6,576 nt of DNA from Planctomycetota bacterium (lineage in GTDB: Bacteria > Planctomycetota > SZUA-567): NCBI GenBank assembly GCA_020860865.1, contig JAJBTL010000229.1, forward strand, positions 1 to 6,576, read 5' to 3'. The notes under the pieces are model-generated. The model ran no database searches, was not told the origin of the DNA, and saw only the letters and a program-made list of their open reading frames with translations. Positions within the stretch are counted from its first letter, which is position 1. Each line of letters opens with the position of its first letter. Shown here one piece after another: positions 1 to 4,819 of the stretch. The translations under genes and the position numbers were made by a program.

Positions 1-368
1 ATATCCGCGCCGGTCAACCCGGCCGCCCGGGCCAGAAGATCGTTGGTCCCGCCCGGCGCCACGTCCAGGTTGGTGTGGGCGGAATAGACCGCTTTCCCGG
101 AGCGGACCAGGGCGGAACCGCGCCGTCCGGACGGGTCGTCGTCGGCCAACGTCGACAGGCCCCGGTAAAAGCGCGGGTGGTGAACAAGCATCATGTCCGC
201 CCCCATGCGGTCGGCGAGGGCGGGCAGGCTGGCGTCGAGACTGATGGAAACGGTGAAGACGGCTGCGTCCCGGCTGCCGGCGTGGAGGCCGATGGGGTCG
301 CCTTCCATCGCAAGGGACGGCGGGGCAATCGTGTCCATCGCCTGGATGACGTCACGGACGGTTGGCAT
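1..368 (-). CDS. Nif3/DUF34-family dinuclear metal-binding protein, partial (C-terminus outside window)
   Basis: The minus-strand frame opens at an ATG (368-366) and runs without a stop for 122 codons off the left edge, so the C-terminal half or more is missing. The N-terminus (MPTVRDVIQAMDTIAPP, then a GDPIGLHAG stretch) matches the opening of Nif3-like proteins, where a tryptophan or proline often sits near the D-x-x-G-L element. Two family hallmarks follow: LVHHP at residues 61-65, whose two histidines bind metal, and YSAHTNLDVAPGGTND at 95-110, whose Asp102 is a metal ligand. Family members form toroidal hexamers with a dinuclear metal site. They are often annotated as GTP cyclohydrolase I type 2 homologues, but their cellular role is poorly settled. 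The start is supported by a Shine-Dalgarno AAGGAG at 374-379, five bases upstream. The gene is divergent from the ACP gene. Family assignment is secure; biochemical function is not. Confidence 0.9.
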   Translation of the reverse strand, partial: MPTVRDVIQAMDTIAPPSLAMEGDPIGLHAGSRDAAVFTVSISLDASLPALADRMGADMMLVHHPRFYRGLSTLADDDPSGRRGSALVRSGKAVYSAHTNLDVAPGGTNDLLARAAGLTGAD

Positions 369-373
369 GGATT

Positions 374-379
374 CTCCTT
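374..379 (-). promoter_or_regulatory. Ribosome-binding site of the Nif3-family gene
   Basis: The minus strand reads AAGGAG five bases before the ATG at 368. It fixes the start of the partial Nif3-family gene. It overlaps the first bases of a possible plus-strand -35 box at 378-383. Confidence 0.75.
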
Positions 380-405
380 GAAAACAAATCCCCGGCGCTT
401 ACAAT
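378..405 (+). promoter_or_regulatory. Candidate sigma70-type promoter for the ACP/oxidoreductase operon
   Basis: TTGAAA (378-383) and TACAAT (400-405) are each one base from the sigma70 consensus and lie 16 bp apart, on the plus strand. Transcription would begin near 412, giving a leader of about 135 bases before the ACP start, with the hairpin at 427-448 close to the 5' end. The -35 box overlaps the ribosome-binding site of the divergent Nif3-family gene. This is pattern matching only; a second weak -10-like TATAGA lies at 503-508 without a good -35. Confidence 0.4.
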
Positions 406-426
406 CGTCCGCGTGGGGACACTCGG

Positions 427-448
427 GCGAAAGGCCTCGGCCTTTCGC
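427..448. repeat. Perfect 10-bp inverted repeat (hairpin) in the divergent intergenic region
   Basis: GCGAAAGGCC (427-436) and GGCCTTTCGC (439-448) are exact reverse complements separated by only TC, so the RNA would form about nine base pairs closed by a CUCG tetraloop. Three T residues follow on the plus strand (449-451) and then a mixed sequence, too short a tract for a standard rho-independent terminator; no T tract follows on the minus strand. It could be a 5'-leader stabiliser or attenuator of the ACP transcript, a protein-binding palindrome, or a weak terminator. Confidence 0.7.
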
Positions 449-546
449 TTTACATTGGTACCGGCAGTGGCATCAACACGTCAACGACACCGCGCCGCCG
501 CGTATAGAGGGTACCAGTTAGAACAATCAACGCAACAGGAGAAAAC

Positions 547-792
547 ATGACGGAACAGGAAACCCGCATTGCGGTGCTTGAAATCATCCAGGACGTGAGC
601 GGCCTCGACGAACTGCCGGAAATAAAGGGCGACGTTCCCCTCCGCGATCAGCTCGAACTCGATTCCATGGACTTTCTGGACATCGTGATGGAACTGCGGA
701 AACGTCACAAAATCGAAGTGCCGGAAGCGGATTATCCGAAATTGGCCACCCTTGATTCCACGGTGACGTACATTATGGAACGTCCGGCGTAA
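547..792 (+). CDS. Stand-alone acyl carrier protein (phosphopantetheine-binding)
   Basis: This 81-residue protein has the size and helix pattern of a single ACP domain. The phosphopantetheine site is LELDSMDFLDIV at 36-47, with Ser40 the expected attachment residue in the D-S-M motif. A helix III/IV segment, VPEADYPKLATLDS (58-71), ends the domain. Holo-ACPs carry acyl chains as thioesters in the cytoplasm. The D-S-M-D-F and PEADYPKLATLD wording differs from the D-S-L-D of housekeeping AcpP and resembles a group of accessory, specialised-pathway ACPs, so I do not call it acpP. The start is supported by AGGAG at 537-541, five bases upstream. The FAD oxidoreductase gene follows after 69 bp on the same strand, suggesting co-transcription and a shared acyl substrate. 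No phosphopantetheinyl transferase or ketosynthase is visible in the window. Confidence 0.93.
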   Translation: MTEQETRIAVLEIIQDVSGLDELPEIKGDVPLRDQLELDSMDFLDIVMELRKRHKIEVPEADYPKLATLDSTVTYIMERPA

Positions 793-861
793 TCAGCGCC
801 AGCCACTCAGCCAAACCGGCGACGCGGAAGACACCCCTGCCGCCAGCGCCGAGAGACCTGT

Positions 862-2286
862 ATGAAATACGACGTTGTCATCATTGGAGCCGGACCGTCA
901 GGCCTTGCAGCCGCGGCCCGGCTTTGTCATTTCGGCGTGAAGACGTGCGTCCTGGACAGCCACTCCCGCCTCGGCGGCTATAACTCGTGGCATCATGTCC
1001 GTGGCCGTGAAATCTCCACCGGCCTCCACGCCTTCACGAACTACCAGCCTGACGGCAAAGGCCCTCTCGGCCGCCTCCTCCGCCAGCTTCGCCTCAAGTT
1101 TTCCTTCCTTGATTTGAAACCGCAACGCCGTTCCTCCATCCGCTTTCCCCAGGGAACGCTGGAATTCTCGAACGACCACGACCTTATCCGGGACAGCCTC
1201 GGAACCGTGTTCCCGCAAGCGGTGGACGGCTTCACCGCCCTCCGGGACCGCATCCGGGAGACTGACGAAGGTGAACTCACCGACCGCCGGGAATCGGCCC
1301 GGACCATTGTCGAATCGTATATCCCGGACCCGCTCGTCGCCGACATGCTTATGGCGCCCGTGATGTTCTACGGCAATCCGGGCGGCGTCGGCGACGGCCT
1401 CGACCCGGCCCGGCTCCAGCCCGACATGGACTGGCTCATCTTCTGCGTCGTGTGGAAGTGCATTTACGAAACCGGTTTCGGCCACCCGGCCGAGGGCATG
1501 CACCCGCTCTGGGAGGAACTGGCCCGCCGCATCGGGGAGGACGGGGGCGTTGTCCGGATGTCGACCCGAATAACCGCGCTCAGGACAGACGGCAACCGCG
1601 TCGTCGCGGCGGTAACGGACAGTGGCGAAGAAATCGATGCCGACCGCTTTTTCTCGTCGGCCGGGGGAGCGGAGACGGCCCGCCTCGCCGGACACGAACC
1701 GCCGGACGGCGCCATCCCGGTCGGATCAATCAGTATCACGGAGGGGATCGGCGTTCTCGACCGTGCGCCGAGTCAGGCCGGTCTCGAGGACACGACGATC
1801 TTCTTTTCCCACAAGGAACGCCTCGCCTTCCGCCGTCCGGACGAACTCGTCGCCAGCGACTCCGGCGTTGTCTGCGTACCGGGAAATTACGAAGGCATCG
1901 ACGATCCGACGGTGAAGGTCACCCACCTCGCCAACTACGACGCCTGGCCGCGCCTCGTCGCCGAAAACGACCGCGCCGCCAAGCCGGATGCCGCCGCCGC
2001 CATGGCCGCGTCGCTCCGTCGCCTCGGCCACGATCTCGCCCCGCTCCGGGACGCTCCCGGCCGCTACGGCCTGTTCGACGATGTGTTCACGCCGATAACG
2101 CTGGAGCGGTTCGGCGGCCACCTCGACGGCGCCTTGTACGGCAGTCCGGTCAAATCCCGGAGCGGCGCCACGGCCAGGGAAAACCTCTTCCTCATCGGGA
2201 CGGACCAGGGCTTCCACGGCATTGTCGGCGCCATGCTGTCCGGCGTGGCTATGGCGAATTTCCATTGCCTCGCGGATCGGACGTAA
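862..2286 (+). CDS. CrtI/phytoene-desaturase-like FAD-dependent oxidoreductase
   Basis: The 474-residue protein opens with a textbook dinucleotide-binding fold: DVVIIGAGPSGLAAAARL (G-x-G-x-x-G at 9-14), an acidic residue closing the second strand (Asp32, where Glu is commoner), and the R-L-G-G motif at 36-39. STGLHAFTNY at 52-61 is the amine-oxidase/CrtI-type segment after the FAD-binding region. The C-terminal FAD contact is NLFLIGTDQGFHGIVGAMLSG (starting at 441, Gly446 and Asp448), followed by a short amphipathic tail. Length fits the carotenoid desaturase/isomerase/retinol saturase superfamily. It has no signal peptide and is probably cytoplasmic or membrane-associated. The likely chemistry is FAD-dependent desaturation, saturation or isomerisation of a polyene or acyl chain; pairing with the upstream ACP suggests an acyl-ACP-linked substrate rather than phytoene. 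Translation start signal is weak (GAGAG at 851-855), perhaps depending on coupling to the ACP gene's transcript. Superfamily is certain; substrate is unknown. Confidence 0.88.
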   Translation: MKYDVVIIGAGPSGLAAAARLCHFGVKTCVLDSHSRLGGYNSWHHVRGREISTGLHAFTNYQPDGKGPLGRLLRQLRLKFSFLDLKPQRRSSIRFPQGTLEFSNDHDLIRDSLGTVFPQAVDGFTALRDRIRETDEGELTDRRESARTIVESYIPDPLVADMLMAPVMFYGNPGGVGDGLDPARLQPDMDWLIFCVVWKCIYETGFGHPAEGMHPLWEELARRIGEDGGVVRMSTRITALRTDGNRVVAAVTDSGEEIDADRFFSSAGGAETARLAGHEPPDGAIPVGSISITEGIGVLDRAPSQAGLEDTTIFFSHKERLAFRRPDELVASDSGVVCVPGNYEGIDDPTVKVTHLANYDAWPRLVAENDRAAKPDAAAAMAASLRRLGHDLAPLRDAPGRYGLFDDVFTPITLERFGGHLDGALYGSPVKSRSGATARENLFLIGTDQGFHGIVGAMLSGVAMANFHCLADRT

Positions 2287-2325
2287 CGACGAGCTGTATC
2301 CCGGACAAAGCCATCCATAAAATAA

Positions 2326-2364
2326 CGGCCGACGGCATCATCGCCATCGTCCGATTTTCTTTCT
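2326..2364 (+). terminator. Possible weak terminator after the oxidoreductase gene
   Basis: GACGGC (2331-2336) can pair with GCC (2343-2345) and GTC (2349-2351) across an ATC bulge, with a further C-G pair possible outside. A pyrimidine run, TTTTCTTTCT (2355-2364), follows. It lies between the two convergent genes, where a terminator is expected. The stem is short and bulged, so the call is tentative. Confidence 0.3.
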
Positions 2365-2385
2365 CTGACGCTGGTACCCCGGAGT

Positions 2386-3195
2386 CTATTCAATCTCGAC
2401 AAACCCGTCGTGATCTCGAAGCGAGTACTGAATCCGTGCATCCCGCAGGTAGTCGTACTGCTCCCGGCTCTTCTTGAGAAGGGTCCAGTCAATTTCGACA
2501 GCGAGAACGCCTTCGTCCTTCCCCGCCACCGCCACCGTGTTCCCCATGGGATCGACCAGGGTCGATTCGCCGGGAAATGTCATTCCGCTTGCGCCGGTGC
2601 CGGTGCGGTTCGTCATCACAACGAACATCTGGTTCTCCATCGCCCGCGCCGCGAGCGCCCGGCTGTGTACCGGGCCCAGGGGGTCCATGTTGCCGTCGGT
2701 GACGATGAGGAGTTCCGCCCCCTGTCGCGCCAACGCGCGGGCCGTCTCCGGAAATTCGATGTCGTAGCAAATAATGAGGCCGACCCGCCGGCCCTTCCAC
2801 ATCGCCGTCGGCAACCGGTTCCCGGCGGCGACGACGCCCTTGTCCGTCGGCCATAGGTGCGTCTTCCGGTACTGGAGGACGACATCCCCGTCCTTGTCAA
2901 TGAGGGTGGACGTGTTGTAAAACGCGCCGTCCGCCGCTTCGGCATAGCCGACCGCCACCGCGACGCCGCGCTGTTTGGCCGCGCTCCGGACCGCTGAAAT
3001 ACCAGGCCCGTCCCACGGTTCGGCCACCCCGGCCACCTTGTCCGCCGACGGAAAGCCGCACAACGTCGACTCAGGGAAGACAACGAGATCGGTGCCGCCA
3101 GCCGTGTCGGCCTTGCCGATGTAGTCCAAAACCTTTTCCAGGTTCGGCTCTTTGACGCCGTCCCGGATAGCAATCTGCGCCAGTTCGATTCGCAT
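2386..3195 (-). CDS. Nitrilase-superfamily carbon-nitrogen hydrolase (amidohydrolase)
   Basis: The 269-residue protein has the full nitrilase-fold catalytic set: Glu42 in VVFPESTLCGF, Lys111 in YRKTHL, and nucleophile Cys143 in LIICYDIEFPE. Length and motif spacing fit the single-domain amidase branch (R-amidase, omega-amidase, N-carbamoyl-type enzymes), which hydrolyse non-peptide C-N bonds through a thioester intermediate in the cytoplasm. The N-terminus (MRIELAQIAIRDGVKEPNL) is the usual first strand, which supports the ATG at 3195. The ribosome-binding site is weak: GGAG at 3208-3211 sits twelve bases upstream. The fourth catalytic residue, normally Glu a few residues after the lysine, appears as Asp118 in WPTDKGVV. 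There is no signal peptide. It lies 59 bp downstream of the alpha/beta-hydrolase gene on the same strand and converges on the oxidoreductase gene. Fold and mechanism are secure; the substrate cannot be read from the sequence. Confidence 0.92.
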   Translation of the reverse strand: MRIELAQIAIRDGVKEPNLEKVLDYIGKADTAGGTDLVVFPESTLCGFPSADKVAGVAEPWDGPGISAVRSAAKQRGVAVAVGYAEAADGAFYNTSTLIDKDGDVVLQYRKTHLWPTDKGVVAAGNRLPTAMWKGRRVGLIICYDIEFPETARALARQGAELLIVTDGNMDPLGPVHSRALAARAMENQMFVVMTNRTGTGASGMTFPGESTLVDPMGNTVAVAGKDEGVLAVEIDWTLLKKSREQYDYLRDARIQYSLRDHDGFVEIE

Positions 3196-3227
3196 CTGTA
3201 CTGTTCACTCCACTGGTCAAGGGATTG

Positions 3228-3252
3228 AAAAAAACTACACGGAACGCCGGGT
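3228..3252 (-). terminator. Possible weak terminator between hydrolase and nitrilase genes
   Basis: Just after the hydrolase stop, the minus strand carries a short bulged stem (CAC/GTG plus GG/CC around a CGTT loop) and then seven T residues (3234-3228). The stem is only about five base pairs, so it may attenuate rather than end transcription; read-through into the nitrilase gene stays plausible because no convincing promoter is visible in the 59-bp gap. Confidence 0.3.
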
Positions 3253-3254
3253 GC

Positions 3255-4469
3255 TCACGAACCGAAAAACCCGGCCACCCGGTCGAACGTATCCCGGAAG
3301 GCCGCGTCAACCTCGTCCGCCAGGCGGTTAATCACCGGGAACGGATCTTCGTGCCGGTACATGTAGGGAAAATCGAGGATGTCGACGCCGATGTCGATGT
3401 CGCCCCGACTGCCCCGGAGCGTGTTGTGAATCTCGTACGGCGGCACCACGTCGTCCTGCTCGAGGCCGATGGCGTAGACCCGGCCGCCAATGTCCCAGAG
3501 CTTTTCCTCACGGTATTTAAGGTTGTCCCGGTAGCTGAGGAGGGACCGGAAATTCCACCCTTCGGGAACGGAGCCGTCCAAAATATCGGCGAGGGCCGGA
3601 TTGTCCCGCATATGGCTTTCGAGATGTTCTACAAGGAAGGAGTAAAGGATGACGCTGGCCTCGCTGTCCAGGATGAACTTGGACACCGGCGACAACCGGT
3701 TGAACACCGGGCCGCCGCAGAAAATGGCGTAGCGTGACCGGGAAAAGTTCGCGTTCTTGTTCGTCATCAGAATGGTCAGTCCGAGGAACGAACCGACCGA
3801 ATAGGAAAAGAAATTGATGTCCGCGTCCGCCTGGATGGCCGGATGTTTCCCGGCCCGGATGCCGTCCACCAGATCCATGACATCGTAGTACGACTCGAGG
3901 CCGGACCAGATGAACCGCTCCGGCAGGTGGTGAAGCCGGGTGCTGATGGCGACGTTCGATAGGCTCGAATCGATGACGGACGGGTGAATTTGCCGACGCA
4001 GCTTCGACACCCGGTTCATGGCCCGGATATCGGTCCAGGTCGACGGCGCCCGGTTCATATGAAACGCCATCGGGAACAGGAGAACCGCCTGCCCGGTCCG
4101 GAGCGCCATGTCGGCCGCCCACGGCAGGTATTCGTGCCACTGTTTTTCGTTAAAGCCGTGAAAAAGGATAATCACCTTCCGCGCCTTGTCCTGCCCGGGC
4201 GGGAGGATCAGGTGGTAGCGGAAATTGAGGTTTTCATGGATGTCACTGTCCTGGGCGCTGATGAGGTGGCGGATGTCGCTCCGTTCCTGATCGGACGCTG
4301 TCGGGACGGCGGCGAGTATGCCGTCGACGGCGACGCTTTTCGGGAACTGGTGACGGATGCGCGATTGAAAATCAAAGTTCCGCAACGTCATCCCGCCGAC
4401 GATGGGCAGGCTGTCCGGCCCGAAAGTCGCCGACTGTTTCAACTCATTATACAATTCCTGGTACCGCAT
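3255..4469 (-). CDS. Unclassified alpha/beta-hydrolase-fold protein
   Basis: The 404-residue protein has a recognisable alpha/beta-hydrolase core after an N-terminal region of about 95 residues that I cannot assign. KVIILFHGFNEKQW (98-111) is the oxyanion-hole strand with the H-G motif at 104-105. INFFSYSVGSFLGLTIL (218-234) is the nucleophile elbow, giving Ser224 in S-Y-S-V-G rather than the usual G-x-S-x-G. VYAIGLEQDDVVPP (331-344) supplies the likely acid (Asp339 or Asp340), and YRHEDPFPV (371-379) the likely histidine, His373. Between strands lies a long insert or lid (about 135-215). I see no signal peptide or membrane segment, so it is probably a cytoplasmic esterase, lipase or thioesterase-like enzyme; it may belong to one of the DUF families of this fold. 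The start at 4469 is chosen for its strong Shine-Dalgarno; the frame stays open to an ATG at 4604, but those 45 extra residues look non-conserved. It precedes the nitrilase gene by 59 bp. Confidence 0.8.
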   Translation of the reverse strand: MRYQELYNELKQSATFGPDSLPIVGGMTLRNFDFQSRIRHQFPKSVAVDGILAAVPTASDQERSDIRHLISAQDSDIHENLNFRYHLILPPGQDKARKVIILFHGFNEKQWHEYLPWAADMALRTGQAVLLFPMAFHMNRAPSTWTDIRAMNRVSKLRRQIHPSVIDSSLSNVAISTRLHHLPERFIWSGLESYYDVMDLVDGIRAGKHPAIQADADINFFSYSVGSFLGLTILMTNKNANFSRSRYAIFCGGPVFNRLSPVSKFILDSEASVILYSFLVEHLESHMRDNPALADILDGSVPEGWNFRSLLSYRDNLKYREEKLWDIGGRVYAIGLEQDDVVPPYEIHNTLRGSRGDIDIGVDILDFPYMYRHEDPFPVINRLADEVDAAFRDTFDRVAGFFGS

Positions 4470-4478
4470 GGTGCTGCA

Positions 4479-4484
4479 CCTCCT
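4479..4484 (-). promoter_or_regulatory. Strong ribosome-binding site that sets the hydrolase start
   Basis: The minus strand reads AGGAGG (within GAGGAGGTG), a full anti-Shine-Dalgarno match, nine bases before the ATG at 4469. This decides against the upstream in-frame ATG at 4604, which has no comparable site. Confidence 0.85.
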
Positions 4485-4756
4485 CACCGAGTCATCACTT
4501 GAACAAGACACATCCTCACGATGCGCGGCATACCGCAACTGTCCGCCGTCACACAGCCCGAAAGGCCGAATTGCCGGCGGCGCTTCATTACGCGTTAAGT
4601 ACATGCGACGCGGTCATCCCGCGCCGACCGTGGATAATCGATGAACAGACAAACTGTACGGTTTCAGGAAAAAGCATTCCATTCCCCGCACATTATTCCG
4701 CTCAGGCCCGAAAACAGATCTCGTATCATACGGGTGTTCTGGTTCCGAAGCGAAAC
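4485..4756. other. Gene-less stretch between dnaK terminator and hydrolase
   Basis: Together with the ribosome-binding site and the dnaK terminator this makes a 350-bp region (4470-4819) without a supported gene. Open frames here are short and lack start signals or recognisable protein character. On the minus strand a TATGAT (-10-like, 4730-4725) lies inside a small palindrome, CGTAT-C-ATACG (4722-4732), but there is no good -35 box, so a hydrolase promoter there is only a suggestion. A short GCGG/CCGC stem occurs near 4525-4537. The stretch is somewhat richer in A and T near 4640-4760 than the neighbouring genes, as expected for a promoter region. Confidence 0.5.
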
Positions 4757-4788
4757 AAAAAACGACCCCGCGTTCCGAGAACGCGGGG
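4757..4788 (-). terminator. Rho-independent terminator of dnaK
   Basis: CCCCGCGTTC (4766-4775) and GAACGCGGGG (4779-4788) form a perfect 10-bp GC-rich stem with a 3-base loop. On the minus strand it is followed by TCG and then six T residues (4762-4757) with more T after. It lies about 30 bases past the dnaK stop and shows that dnaK ends its transcript here, separate from the hydrolase gene. Confidence 0.93.
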
Positions 4789-4819
4789 CCGGAGGGATGT
4801 GGTTTACCCGTCGAACTAA

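Noticed and set aside
457..515. Paired GGTACC hexamers (457-462, 510-515; others at 2373 and 4460) as a spaced repeat
   Set aside because: The flanking bases do not match, and about two copies are expected by chance in this GC-rich length, so four is not convincing.
75..521. 148-codon plus-strand open frame over the left end
   Set aside because: The opposite strand encodes clear Nif3-family motifs with a good ribosome-binding site; the plus-strand product matches nothing and overlaps that gene and the intergenic region.
898..1695. 265-codon minus-strand open frame
   Set aside because: It lies wholly inside the FAD oxidoreductase on the opposite strand. Its translation has no recognisable domain, as expected from a GC-rich shadow frame.
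1452..2477. 341-codon plus-strand open frame
   Set aside because: It is a second frame of the oxidoreductase gene; the product is an arginine/proline-rich low-complexity string with no domain.
3225..3737. 170-codon plus-strand open frame
   Set aside because: It is antisense to the C-terminal part of the alpha/beta-hydrolase, with no motif or start signal of its own.
4470..4604. 45-residue N-terminal extension of the alpha/beta-hydrolase from an upstream in-frame ATG
   Set aside because: A full AGGAGG sits nine bases before the ATG at 4469, the upstream ATG has no such site, and the extra residues have no protein-like pattern.
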